64,000 bases of DNA. Source: Pseudomonadota bacterium. Its GTDB lineage: Bacteria > Pseudomonadota > Gammaproteobacteria > Pseudomonadales > Azotimanducaceae. Location of the stretch: positions 32,083-96,082 of the forward strand of contig JAQBUI010000008.1 of assembly GCA_027624035.1 (NCBI GenBank), read 5' to 3'. The translations under genes were made by a program, and so were the position numbers. The notes under the pieces are model-generated. The model was given only the letters and a program-made list of their open reading frames with translations, did no database searches and was not told where the DNA came from. This document shows positions 34,067 through 42,370 of the stretch, piece after piece (within the stretch, counting starts at the first letter, position 1; each line of letters begins with the position of its first letter).

Positions 34067-34140
34067 GTTGACGCTAAGGGCTTTATTGACGCTAAGGGCT
34101 TTATTGACGCTAAGGGCTTTATTGACGCTAAGGGCTTTGC
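34060..34140. repeat. four-unit 18-bp tandem array ending in a crotonase stop codon
   Basis: Unit GGGCTTTATTGACGCTAA (first unit with TTTG), four full units at 34060-34131 and a partial fifth. The crotonase stop TAG (34130-34128, minus strand) lies in the last unit. Read in that gene's frame each unit is TAG CGT CAA TAA AGC CCT, giving TAG and TAA every 18 bases. The minus-strand unit AAGCCCTTAGCGTCAATA closely resembles the REP edge at the TetR gene (CAATGAGCCCTCAGCGTGCC, 49540-49560), so the array seems to be an amplified repeat edge. Confidence 0.88.
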
Positions 34141-34826
34141 CTGACCCTCGCCAGTACCTGATCGAAATTCTCCGTGGACGTGGACCTTCGCAGCGCGCGC
34201 TTCAAGCCCTGAACCGCGCCGGCGTCAAAGCCGGCCAACCGTCGCGCCAGTGCCCTTGTGACTTCCAGAACCCGGTCATCATCCTCTACTCGAGTGGCAA
34301 TGCCGAGGCGATACAGATCCTCGCCATAATGCCGTTCTCCCAGCACCGCCATCTCAAGCGCCAGTGCCTGGGTGAAGCGAATGCTCAGCCATGCAACATT
34401 GATCGGCGCAGCAAGGCCGCGCTCCACTTCGGCAACGTGCAGAAATGCCCCCCTGCCCGCGACCAGAAAATCGCAGGCAAAGGCCAGTGCGGAACCGCCG
34501 GCAATGGCAAAGCCTTCCAGTGCACCCAGGACCGGTTTGGAACAGGAATAGATGGCACTGTGCAGACTCGCCCAGTCATCCTGGAAGGTCGCACGCCAGG
34601 CCGGCGCCGGATCTTCTGAAAACGCCTTGAGGTCGAGCCCCGCGCAAAAGTATCCCTCGGCACCCCGAATGATGATTGCCCCGCACGTCCCGGACCTGTC
34701 CAGCTCATTCAACCCGGCATGCAGTTCGGTCACCAGTGGGCCGATCAAGGCATTGCGGCGCGCGGGCCTGTTCAATACCAGTTCACCAACCCCATCTGTC
34801 AGCTCCACCTGAACGAACTCCGCCAT
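34128..34826 (-). CDS. enoyl-CoA hydratase/isomerase family protein
   Basis: 232 residues from ATG 34826 (MAEFVQVELTDGVGELVLNR). Crotonase signatures: NRPARRNALIGPLV, the oxyanion-hole FCAGLDLKAF (about 66), and GFAIAGGSALAFACDFLVAG (about 104-123). The C-terminal trimerisation part is slightly short, ending RRSTSTENFDQVLARVRQSP; the final codons and stop lie inside an 18-bp tandem repeat, so the C-terminus may have been altered by repeat expansion. Acts on an acyl-CoA; substrate unknown. Divergent from the acyl-CoA ligase. Confidence 0.88.
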   Translation of the reverse strand: MAEFVQVELTDGVGELVLNRPARRNALIGPLVTELHAGLNELDRSGTCGAIIIRGAEGYFCAGLDLKAFSEDPAPAWRATFQDDWASLHSAIYSCSKPVLGALEGFAIAGGSALAFACDFLVAGRGAFLHVAEVERGLAAPINVAWLSIRFTQALALEMAVLGERHYGEDLYRLGIATRVEDDDRVLEVTRALARRLAGFDAGAVQGLKRALRRSTSTENFDQVLARVRQSP

Positions 34827-34928
34827 GACAATCCCCAAAGTCTGTGTTGACTGACTATCATACAGACTGTTTGCTTGTTCGAGTTCAGCCGCGAACGTAT
34901 CATCACCCGATCTGGGGAGAACTAAAGC

Positions 34929-36752
34929 ATGGGATCAATATCCAGCCTGCTGGGCGACATCAAGGTACTGGCGCGCGCCCTGACAACAAAACCACAGCCA
35001 GACGAGGAGATTGGCTCCATCGCTCTGATGGTGCAGCACAATGCGGACAGACGCCCGGATGACATGGCCCTGATCTCGAACGATGAATCGGTGACCTGGG
35101 CGGAACTGAACGAGAAGGCCAATCGTGTGGCACGAGTCCTCAAAGACCATGGCATCGGGTCAGGAGACTGCGTTGCCCTCTTTATGGAAAACCGGATCGA
35201 CTTCGTCGTTGCAGTCCTCGGCATCTCCAAACTGGGTGCGGTCTCCGGGCTGATCAACAGCAATCTATCGAGGCAGCCGCTTACCCACTGCATCTCGCTG
35301 GTCAATTCAAAGGTCTGCATCTTTGGAGAGGAGCTCACCGGAGCACTCGACGAGGTGCGGCACGCTTTGTCGCTGACCGAAGGCAGGGACTACCTTTTTG
35401 TGGCTGACCACGCACTCGAGACCTCTGCCCCGAAAGGGGCCCCCCCGGAGTGGGCGCAGCTTCTGGATAGCCGAGACAGTGCGATCGATAATGGTAACCT
35501 GGACGAAGCCAGCCAGGTCACCATCGCCCAGACAGCCTTTTACGTGTTCACCTCCGGGACCACGGGGATGCCGAAGGCAGCCGTTGTCACCAATCGGCGA
35601 ATGTTTACGGGTGCCAGATTGGCGGCAGACTCGCTGGCACGACTGACCCGGCGAGACCGGATCTACAATTGCCTGCCGCTCTATCACGGCACCGCGCTGA
35701 TCATCGGCCTTGCGGCTGCCTTTCATGCAGGGGCATCAACCGTCATGCGCCGCAAGGTGTCTATCAGTTCCTTCTGGGACGACATCCGCAAACACGAGTG
35801 CACAAGCTTCATCTACATCGGTGAATTCATTCGTTATCTGATGAGTCAGCCCCCGACAAAGGGCGACCGGGATAATCAGGTTCACACCATCTTCGGCAAT
35901 GGGCTCCGGCCCGATATCTGGATGAATTTCAAGGAACGCTTCGGGATCGAACGAATCGGCGAGTTTTATGCTGCCAGCGAGGGCAATGGCGGCTTCGCCA
36001 ACGTTTTCAACAAAGACTGCACCGTCGGTCTGGGCATCGCCCCGGTCAAACTGGTGCAATACGATGTCGCCTCTGACGAGATTGTCACCGATTCTGACGG
36101 GCACTGTATTGAGGTCCCGGATGGCACTCCCGGGCTACTGCTGATCGAGGTCACAGAGAAGTCGAAGTTCGACGGCTATACCGAGCAGGACGCAACCAAT
36201 GCCAAGATAGTCGAAAACGCCTTCATGCCGTCAGACATGTATTTCAACAGCGGCGACCTGATGCGGACCGTCGATGTCGGCTTCGCATGGGGCAGAACGC
36301 ACTACCAGTTCGTGGATCGGATTGGCGACACCTTTCGATGGAAGAGCGAGAACGTGTCCACCAACGAGGTGGCTGAGATCATCAATCAGCATCCGGACAT
36401 CGCGTTTTCCAACGTATACGGGGTTACCCTGCCGGGCACCGACGGCCGTGCAGGCATGGCAGCCATCGTCTTTAACAGCGGCATCGACAGCACTGACGTG
36501 GACATTGAGGGTCTATCCGAGCACATCCGACAGAATCTGCCTCCCTATGCGAGACCGCTGTTTTTGAGGATACTGACTGAACTGCCAACCACCTCGACCC
36601 ATAAGCTCCAGAAGAACGAGCTCCGGGAACAGGCCTTCCATCTTGATTCCGTGACGGATGAATTGCTGGTGCTAAAGCCTGACGAGAAGATCTACGCGAG
36701 GCTCGACAGCGATTATTACGACCGCATCATGCGCCGGGAAATCGCGTTCTAA
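34929..36752 (+). CDS. long-chain-acyl-CoA synthetase (FATP/FadD6-like)
   Basis: 607 residues. AMP-binding superfamily motifs: the P-loop-like FYVFTSGTTGMPKAAVVTNR near 205, YNCLPLYHGTALIIGLAAAF, GNGLRPDIWMNFKERFGIER, YAASEGNGGFANVFN (A5 region), GDLMRTVDVGFAW, DRIGDTFRWKSENVSTNEVA (hinge), and TSTHKLQKNELREQAF carrying the catalytic lysine region. The FATP-type motif and length fit very-long-chain fatty-acid ligases that activate acids with ATP and CoA at the membrane. GGGGAG ribosome site. Followed by an alpha/beta hydrolase on the same strand. Confidence 0.93.
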   Translation: MGSISSLLGDIKVLARALTTKPQPDEEIGSIALMVQHNADRRPDDMALISNDESVTWAELNEKANRVARVLKDHGIGSGDCVALFMENRIDFVVAVLGISKLGAVSGLINSNLSRQPLTHCISLVNSKVCIFGEELTGALDEVRHALSLTEGRDYLFVADHALETSAPKGAPPEWAQLLDSRDSAIDNGNLDEASQVTIAQTAFYVFTSGTTGMPKAAVVTNRRMFTGARLAADSLARLTRRDRIYNCLPLYHGTALIIGLAAAFHAGASTVMRRKVSISSFWDDIRKHECTSFIYIGEFIRYLMSQPPTKGDRDNQVHTIFGNGLRPDIWMNFKERFGIERIGEFYAASEGNGGFANVFNKDCTVGLGIAPVKLVQYDVASDEIVTDSDGHCIEVPDGTPGLLLIEVTEKSKFDGYTEQDATNAKIVENAFMPSDMYFNSGDLMRTVDVGFAWGRTHYQFVDRIGDTFRWKSENVSTNEVAEIINQHPDIAFSNVYGVTLPGTDGRAGMAAIVFNSGIDSTDVDIEGLSEHIRQNLPPYARPLFLRILTELPTTSTHKLQKNELREQAFHLDSVTDELLVLKPDEKIYARLDSDYYDRIMRREIAF

Positions 36753-36836
36753 GGAAGCTCCGATCAACTGGATCGGGTCGTCAGGGCAAGGCGGAGGCCA
36801 CCCCAGAATCGCCAAAACATAGAAGGAAAACACACC

Positions 36837-37709
36837 ATCAAGGCAAGGCCAACATCTCATTCCTATTTCTCCCACCGTCTGAAACTGCACTACCTGGACT
36901 GGGGTAATCCGGATGCCAAACACGTCCTGCTGATTCACGGCGTTCAGGACCATTGCCACAACTGGGACTGGACCAGCGAGGCCCTTTGCGGGGACTATCA
37001 CGTCATCGTGCCTGACCTGCGAGGTCACGGCGACTCGGACTGGGTCCGCGGCGCTTCCTACAACAATCTGGATTATGTCTACGACATTGCGCAACTGGTC
37101 GATCAGGAAGGACTGGACCCGGTCAATGTCATCGGGCATTCCATGGGCGGCACCATCGCAAGCCTGTATGCCGGCGTGTTCCCGGAAAAGGTTGCGAGCC
37201 TGATCTGTGTCGAGGGCGTTGGCGGGCACTGGTATCTTGCCACCGAGACCGGACCGAAAGAACGAATCCGGGAGTGGATCGACAATACTCGCGATCTGGC
37301 GGCGAGATCTCCCCGCCGATACCCGTCCCTGGAAGAGGCCTTCCAGCGCATGCAGCATTCAAACCCTCACCTCAGCGAAGACCGGGCACGACATCTGACT
37401 ATCCACGGCAGCAACCGCAATGAGGACGGCACCTACACCTGGAAATTCGATAATTACACTCATAGCCGCTCACCCTTTGGCCTCGACCTTGAGGGCATGA
37501 CTCGCCTCTGGGAGAACATCGACTGCCCTACGCTGCTCTTGAACGCAAACCAGGGTTTTGCTCACCGCATCGGTCAGGATGGAACGGAAAAGCACTTCAG
37601 AAACGCTTCACTGGCCAATGTGGACAATGCCGGGCACTGGCTGCATCACGATCAGTTCCGGGAATTCATTGAGCACACGACCGGGTTCCTCGGCAGGAAT
37701 GCCCGTTAG
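36837..37709 (+). CDS. alpha/beta hydrolase, probably with a non-canonical ATC start codon
   Basis: About 290 residues if translation begins at ATC 36837. Homology-like sequence is continuous from SHSYFSHRLKLHYLDWGN through the oxyanion strand HVLLIHGVQDHCHNWDWTSE, DLRGHGDSDW, the nucleophile elbow VIGHSMGG, and the catalytic His in NVDNAGHWLHHDQF. The first ordinary start in this frame is GTG 37008, which would delete the HG oxyanion motif and about 57 residues. AAGGAAAA sits eight bases before the ATC, the right place for a ribosome site. Hence the true start is probably ATC, or an ATG altered by mutation or error. Hydrolyses an ester or epoxide-like substrate; unknown. Confidence 0.8.
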   Translation: MKARPTSHSYFSHRLKLHYLDWGNPDAKHVLLIHGVQDHCHNWDWTSEALCGDYHVIVPDLRGHGDSDWVRGASYNNLDYVYDIAQLVDQEGLDPVNVIGHSMGGTIASLYAGVFPEKVASLICVEGVGGHWYLATETGPKERIREWIDNTRDLAARSPRRYPSLEEAFQRMQHSNPHLSEDRARHLTIHGSNRNEDGTYTWKFDNYTHSRSPFGLDLEGMTRLWENIDCPTLLLNANQGFAHRIGQDGTEKHFRNASLANVDNAGHWLHHDQFREFIEHTTGFLGRNAR

Positions 37710-37750
37710 GGAGCCTCCCCGTTACCCGTACCCGGCACGCCAATGGCTTC

Positions 37751-37771
37751 AGGGAAGCTCTGAGCTTCCTT
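37751..37771. terminator. hairpin between convergent hydrolase and LLM genes
   Basis: GGAAGCTC and GAGCTTCC pair around a single T, within AGGGAAGCTCTGAGCTTCCTT. It overlaps the LLM stop codon and lies about 40 bases after the hydrolase stop. The loop is too tight for all pairs to form, and only two T follow; it may serve as a weak bidirectional terminator. Confidence 0.4.
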
Positions 37772-38672
37772 AGAAGATCGCCAATAGTTCCTCAAAGGCG
37801 ACCATCTGGCCACCCACGGCCGACGATGGGACTAAAATAGGCGTCTTGACCCCCGCATCGAACCAGGCCTCCACACCATCACGCACATCGCTGGCCGATC
37901 CAAACAGCGTCGTATCTGCGAGCCACTTGTCCGTCAGAAAATACGGCACTTTATCCCGGTCTCCGTCGGCCAGCGCCTTCTCGATGCCCTCCATTTCCTC
38001 CACATAGCCCGCTTCTTTCCAGTAGTTTCGATAGTTTGGCAACATGGCATAGGAGGTCAGCGTCTTTCGATTGACCGCCTTGGCGGCCTCGATGTCATCA
38101 CTGATACAGGTGGGAATCATGTCTCCGATGAAGAAATCATCGCTTGCTCTGGCGGCGTCGGAAACAACGGAAAGAGAGGCTGGCATGTGGGAACGGGCAC
38201 CATTGGCAAAAACCATTCCCTGGGCAATTTCTTCAGACAGAGCGATCATCTTCTTACGCAGGGTAGCGAGCACAATGGGAGGCAATTCACCTGCCCTCGG
38301 CACGGCCCGCAGCTGTTCGACAAACTTTCGCGTATCAGACAGTGGCTTGCCAGCCTCGATGCCCCTGGCATTGAGCGCTGGCTCATGGCTGACACCAATC
38401 CCGAAGCGAAACCGACCACCCGATATTTCATGAATAAACGATGCGGTCGTCGCGAAATCGACGACCTGACGAAAGTAGATGGGCATGATGCTGGTACCAA
38501 ACCGGATCTCATTGGTCACCATTGCAATGGCCTCACAAAGCGCCAGTGAATCGCCAAGGCTCGGGCCGTATATTCCACTGAAACCTCTTTTTTCGATCTC
38601 CGTGGCCAATTCAATGGTTGCCTTGCGTCGGCCCGGGACGGCGGCAAGGCTGAGTGCGGGCATTCGAGTCAT
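37770..38672 (-). CDS. LLM-class flavin- or F420-dependent oxidoreductase
   Basis: 300 residues. Luciferase-family pattern: EIEKRGFSGIYGPSLGDSLA, EIRFGTSIMPIYFRQVVDFA, HEISGGRFRFGIGVSHEPAL, PIVLATLRKKMIALSEEIAQ and GMVFANGA. Closest to the F420-using LLM clade by the early VTNEIRFGTSI block. Together with the 24428 and 9072 genes, one of three LLM proteins in the window. Convergent with the alpha/beta hydrolase. Substrate unknown. Confidence 0.86.
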   Translation of the reverse strand: MTRMPALSLAAVPGRRKATIELATEIEKRGFSGIYGPSLGDSLALCEAIAMVTNEIRFGTSIMPIYFRQVVDFATTASFIHEISGGRFRFGIGVSHEPALNARGIEAGKPLSDTRKFVEQLRAVPRAGELPPIVLATLRKKMIALSEEIAQGMVFANGARSHMPASLSVVSDAARASDDFFIGDMIPTCISDDIEAAKAVNRKTLTSYAMLPNYRNYWKEAGYVEEMEGIEKALADGDRDKVPYFLTDKWLADTTLFGSASDVRDGVEAWFDAGVKTPILVPSSAVGGQMVAFEELLAIF

Positions 38673-38841
38673 GTCGGTATTTCCTGAGAACCAAAGATCC
38701 GCAGTCTACACGCCCTGTCTCCCGGTGTCGTGGCGCTTCATGACGGTTCGGCTCCTCATGATACGGGCACGCTACCCGGGAACATGATTGCCGGGCTTGC
38801 CGATTTTGGCTACAGTGGGCTGCGCTTTTGTGAATAACCCC

Positions 38842-39483
38842 ATGCTGTCTGTTGAACAAAATACAAAGCTCCTGAAACTGCATCTGCAGTGGCCAGAACG
38901 GAACAAATTCCGTGATGACCCGGGTGAAGCACTGGCATTTTTCAGATGGCTGTTCCTGAACCACAGCAATCGTCCTGAAATCCTGTCCCTGGATACCATC
39001 GACGAGGTAGAGGACTTTCTGACAGACAACCATCAGATTTTAAGGCCCCTGCCATCGGTGGCACCTGCCGTTGACCGATTCGCCAATCTTCGCCGTGAAC
39101 CCAGAATCGAAAACGATGTTCTCGTCGCCCTGACGGTGAACGAATGTGCGGCTGACCACTCCCGGATCGGCGTCTGCTCAACGGGTCGATCACTCGATCT
39201 GGGGCTTCACGGCATGCGATTGATCATCGACAAGGACCTGCCGTCCCACAGCTTGCTCGAACTAAAGCTGACCCCGGACAACGGTGATGTGTTCAGGCTC
39301 ACGGGCAACACTCGCTGGATCACTACCCGGGATGATCATTACCTGATGGGGCTCCGAATCATCGAAGATGACGGCTTTGAATACTGGCGGTCGCAATTCG
39401 GCGCCCGATTCGTGACACCCAACCTGTCGCCATCGAAGGTGTCCGGGACAAGATCCCGCCCCCAACGTTACAAAAAAGGATAG
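38842..39483 (+). CDS. PilZ-domain protein (c-di-GMP receptor candidate)
   Basis: About 213 residues from ATG 38842 (MLSVEQNTKLLKL); GTG at 38830 is an alternative and neither has a strong ribosome site. The N-terminal 90 residues are helical and unrecognised. The C-terminal half is PilZ-like: the RxxxR element RREPRIENDV (near 84) and the DxSxxG-type loop SLDLGLHGMRLII, followed by VFRLTGNTRWITTRDDHYLM and GLRIIEDDG. The loop reads D-L-G-L-H-G rather than D-x-S-x-x-G, so c-di-GMP binding may be altered. Probably cytoplasmic. Upstream of the DsbA-like gene by 12 bases. Confidence 0.75.
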   Translation: MLSVEQNTKLLKLHLQWPERNKFRDDPGEALAFFRWLFLNHSNRPEILSLDTIDEVEDFLTDNHQILRPLPSVAPAVDRFANLRREPRIENDVLVALTVNECAADHSRIGVCSTGRSLDLGLHGMRLIIDKDLPSHSLLELKLTPDNGDVFRLTGNTRWITTRDDHYLMGLRIIEDDGFEYWRSQFGARFVTPNLSPSKVSGTRSRPQRYKKG

Positions 39484-39495
39484 AGGAGAACCAAC

Positions 39496-40209
39496 ATGGC
39501 TCGCAAACAATCGGCCTTTCTCATGCGCCAGAAGATCGCCCTTGGCGCCGTGGGGATCATCGTGCTGGTGGTCCTCGGTTATCTGGTCTCAGTGGTGATC
39601 AGGGACTCTGCACCACTGGGTAATTTCGTTGCGGGAGAGCATTACGTATTGCTTGAGGACCCCAGACGGGTGCGAGGTGACAAAATCGAGGTGATCGAGT
39701 TCTTCTCCTATGCCTGCGTACACTGTTTCAACCTTGATCCGCTGCTTACGGACTGGGTGGAATCTCGCGAGGACAGTGTGAACTTTCAACGCCGCCCGGT
39801 GGTCGCCAGTGATCTCTGGCGGCGACTTGCGAGCCACTACTACACCCTGGAATCACTCAATCTTCTCGAGTCCCACCATTACCCGTTCTTTGTGGACGTA
39901 CACAACCGTAAGCTCGACGTATCCTCTGTGGATGCACTGGCGGACTGGGCAGCTGATCACGACATACAAGGTTACAGGGAGACCTATTCCGGAAGTGACG
40001 TACAACGCCGGGTCGAGGCGGCGGACCGCCTGTCCCGCAGCCTGCAGATTGCCTCTGTGCCCACGCTGCTGGTCCAGGGAAAGTACGTGGTGAGCGCGGG
40101 TCGGGCCGTGGGGCCGACCCGCATGCTGGACGTTGTCGATCACCTGATCGAACTGGAACGAGCGGCCACGTCGGTAAACGAAGAGACTGTCCGGGATCAG
40201 TCACGGTAA
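39496..40209 (+). CDS. membrane-anchored DsbA-like thiol:disulfide oxidoreductase
   Basis: 237 residues. N-terminal membrane anchor or signal (KIALGAVGIIVLVVLGYLVS), then a thioredoxin fold with VIEFFSYACVHCFNLDPLL carrying the CVHC active site (about 77-80). The helical insertion is present, and the cis-proline loop is ASVPTLLVQGKYVVSAG. The sequence GRAVGPTRMLDVVDHLIE ends the domain. Periplasmic oxidant or isomerase of cysteine proteins. GGAGAA ribosome site; 12 bases after the PilZ gene, so likely an operon. Confidence 0.93.
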   Translation: MARKQSAFLMRQKIALGAVGIIVLVVLGYLVSVVIRDSAPLGNFVAGEHYVLLEDPRRVRGDKIEVIEFFSYACVHCFNLDPLLTDWVESREDSVNFQRRPVVASDLWRRLASHYYTLESLNLLESHHYPFFVDVHNRKLDVSSVDALADWAADHDIQGYRETYSGSDVQRRVEAADRLSRSLQIASVPTLLVQGKYVVSAGRAVGPTRMLDVVDHLIELERAATSVNEETVRDQSR

Positions 40210-40268
40210 CGATTCTGCAAAAAGAGCGGGGTCCGATCGTCCTGGCGTCCCTCGTTGAGGTTCAAAAG

Positions 40269-40282
40269 GGGCGCTAGCGCCC
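40269..40282. terminator. 14-bp perfect palindrome spanning the YCII gene stop codon
   Basis: GGGCGCTAGCGCCC is self-complementary and includes the TAG of the minus-strand gene. It lies 59 bases after the DsbA-like stop, between convergent genes. With no loop it is a poor hairpin on its own; a protein site or part of a terminator is possible. Confidence 0.35.
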
Positions 40283-40813
40283 TTCGTTAAGGTTTAACCT
40301 GGACTCTGGATCAATCCGCCTCAACCGATAGGTACCCTCAAGATTTTCCGGCAATGACTGCGCCCGCCGGGGAGCGAATACCAGTGAGGAAAGTTCTACG
40401 TCCCAGGGGATCAGTTCTGCCTCGAGAATACGGGTCTCAATACCTGGGTCCCTCTCAATCAACTTGCCAGCTGCCTCCAGAGAGTCAATTCGCAGCAATG
40501 ACATGCCCCCTGAACCGGATACGAGGGGGCCGCTCAAGACCAACTGGTCGCTGGCATACAACTTGTTGAGATATTCGTGATGCGCCTTCAGACCTGGCTG
40601 GTCGCTATAGCTGATCTGATGGTTCCAGTTCACCCCGGGTGAGTAGCGCACCAGGAAGTAACCTGTCCCGGCACCGGTCGTAGTGGATTCGACTGTGATG
40701 CTTCCGTGACCTGCAGCAGCGTTCTGGCCAGTTCCCTGGGCGCTGCTGGCACCGGTCCAGGACGACATGGCGGCCACCATCACAAGGATGATGAAGATTA
40801 TGGCGTGCCGCAT
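40274..40813 (-). CDS. secreted YCII-domain protein
   Basis: 179 residues from ATG 40813 with GAGGA upstream. Signal peptide AIIFIILVMVAAMSSWTGAS, a Gly/Thr/Ser-rich linker, then a YCII-like ferredoxin fold: GYFLVRYSPGVNWNHQISYS, LKAHHEYLNKLYASDQLVLS, GPLVSGSGGMSLLRIDSLEA, and GKLIERDPGIETRILEAELI. The conserved His (HHEY) and Asp (RDP) of the family are present. YCII proteins are mostly cytoplasmic and of unclear function, so an exported member with an added C-terminal segment is unusual. Confidence 0.82.
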   Translation of the reverse strand: MRHAIIFIILVMVAAMSSWTGASSAQGTGQNAAAGHGSITVESTTTGAGTGYFLVRYSPGVNWNHQISYSDQPGLKAHHEYLNKLYASDQLVLSGPLVSGSGGMSLLRIDSLEAAGKLIERDPGIETRILEAELIPWDVELSSLVFAPRRAQSLPENLEGTYRLRRIDPESRLNLNEGR

Positions 40814-40861
40814 GGTTGATCCTCGCAGGGTGACTTGGTCGCTATCGGTCTGGCCAGCCAA

Positions 40862-41203
40862 TCAATCACTGATCTTCTTGTGCAGATGGGGCATGGAACT
40901 CGGGTCAGAGGGATTCAGAAAGCGCTTTTCGGTACCCGAACGGGTGACATTCTCGTAGGTACCATCGCTGCGCTTGACGAGTTTGGTCCAGCCATGGCCC
41001 TTGAGATCGCTATCACCCACAGGCGTATTGGCCATCGGCGCCGTCTTGAACACTTTTCGCACACGTGCCTGCGGCGCGGTGGTACCGGGGTTGATACCTG
41101 CCATCCTGCAAACGTCCCCCCAGGTGTCCACCTTCAGGGACATACTGTGGACCAACTCCACTGTGCGTCCATTGTCCTCGCAAAAATAGTCGTAACGTGG
41201 CAT
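40862..41203 (-). CDS. FmdB-like small protein lacking the zinc-ribbon cysteines
   Basis: 113 residues. MPRYDYFCEDNGRTVELVHS has the look of the FmdB/YxxCxxC zinc-ribbon N-terminus (MPxYxYxCxxC), but only one Cys of the first pair remains (CEDN) and the second pair is reduced to a lone Cys (WGDVCRMAG). The rest (KVFKTAPMANTPVGDSDLKG, HGWTKLVKRSDGTYENVTRS) is unrecognised. Function unknown. It sits about 50 bases upstream of the YCII gene on the same strand. Confidence 0.65.
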   Translation of the reverse strand: MPRYDYFCEDNGRTVELVHSMSLKVDTWGDVCRMAGINPGTTAPQARVRKVFKTAPMANTPVGDSDLKGHGWTKLVKRSDGTYENVTRSGTEKRFLNPSDPSSMPHLHKKISD

Positions 41204-41344
41204 TTGGGCTCCTGATTTCTCTATTGTGACGACCCTTGTCCAATGGACTGAGGGATTGTCGTCAGCGTGACTATCATAGCTCTGATCGTGGCTCCGATGG
41301 GAGCCCGAATGTGGTCATCGGCACGCAGGTCGGCTTCGAGGGGT

Positions 41345-42136
41345 TCAGGTACCGGTGAAGACGGGCTTTCGCTTCTCAAGGAACGAGGCACGCTGTTCCT
41401 TCTGATCGTTGGGAGACCGGGTCGCAAATGACAGGCCAAATACCTCGTTGCGCAGCGCGTGTTCAAACTCTATGTCCTGATTGAGTTGCAGTACACGTTT
41501 GCCACTTCGGATGGCCATCGGCGGCAACGCCGACATTTCGCCTGCCAGCGACAGGGCGGTCGACATCAGGCTATCGTCATCTACCAATCGATCAAGCAAT
41601 CCAAGTCGATAGGCCTCCTCTGCATCGACGGCACGACTGGTAAAGATCAGATCCGCCGCCCGGGAATATCCGATGATCCGCGGCAGAAAAAACGACATGC
41701 CGCTGTCCGGGGAGAGCCCACGCTCCGCGAACACAGTCTTGAAGCGGGATTTTTCGCTGCCGAGACGGAGGTCGCAAGCAAGCGCAAGGCTCATGCCCGC
41801 ACCCGCTGCGACGCCATTGACAGCGGCAATGGTCGGCACGCCAATGCGGAAAATGTCCGTAGCCAGACGACCCACCCAGCCAATATCGTCCAGCCGGGAG
41901 TTCTGCGACGGTGCCTCCCCGGATGCACCCGGGCCAGCGGTCAGATCAGCCCCTGAGCAAAAGCCCCGTCCCTCCCCCGTAAAGACCGCGGCGCGTACTT
42001 CGTCGTCAGCATAAATGATGCCACTGACCTCATGGATCTCATCCCGCAGGGTCGCGTTCAACGCATTGAGCTTCTCCGGGCGTCGCAACGTCACCACGGC
42101 GACATGATCGATGACTTCGTAACCTAACGTTTCCAT
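41345..42136 (-). CDS. enoyl-CoA hydratase/isomerase family protein
   Basis: 263 residues. Crotonase signatures: TLRRPEKLNALNATLRDEIH, FCSGADLTAG (oxyanion hole, about 61), and AAVNGVAAGAGMSLALACDL (about 104-123), then GLSPDSGMSFFLPRIIGYSR and SRAVDAEEAYRLGLLDRLVD. The C-terminal FLEKRKPVFTGT is typical of true hydratases. Substrate unknown. Divergent from the large MBL/cNMP-binding gene, with 234 bases between that show no clear promoter. Confidence 0.9.
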   Translation of the reverse strand: METLGYEVIDHVAVVTLRRPEKLNALNATLRDEIHEVSGIIYADDEVRAAVFTGEGRGFCSGADLTAGPGASGEAPSQNSRLDDIGWVGRLATDIFRIGVPTIAAVNGVAAGAGMSLALACDLRLGSEKSRFKTVFAERGLSPDSGMSFFLPRIIGYSRAADLIFTSRAVDAEEAYRLGLLDRLVDDDSLMSTALSLAGEMSALPPMAIRSGKRVLQLNQDIEFEHALRNEVFGLSFATRSPNDQKEQRASFLEKRKPVFTGT

Positions 42137-42370
42137 TCAAGCGTTCCTCTCAATCACTTTGATTCAGCATTAGACCAGCGGGTACAGAGCGGCTGACCCT
42201 GACGACAATACTACCGGCAGGGGCACTCTCTCGCCTCACTGCCCGAGTCAGTTTAGGGCGAATACGGATTCAGGTCGACCTTCTCCCGGCACCGCGAAAA
42301 ACCGGACGAAAAGGGGTTTTCAAACCAAGTTGCCATTACGTACACTGAACAGACAACCGGGATACCGAAA

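Noticed and set aside
42318..42346. Promoter TTTCAA, 17 bases, TACACT before the MBL/cNMP gene
   Set aside because: Both boxes are weak and such matches occur by chance; not listed as a feature.
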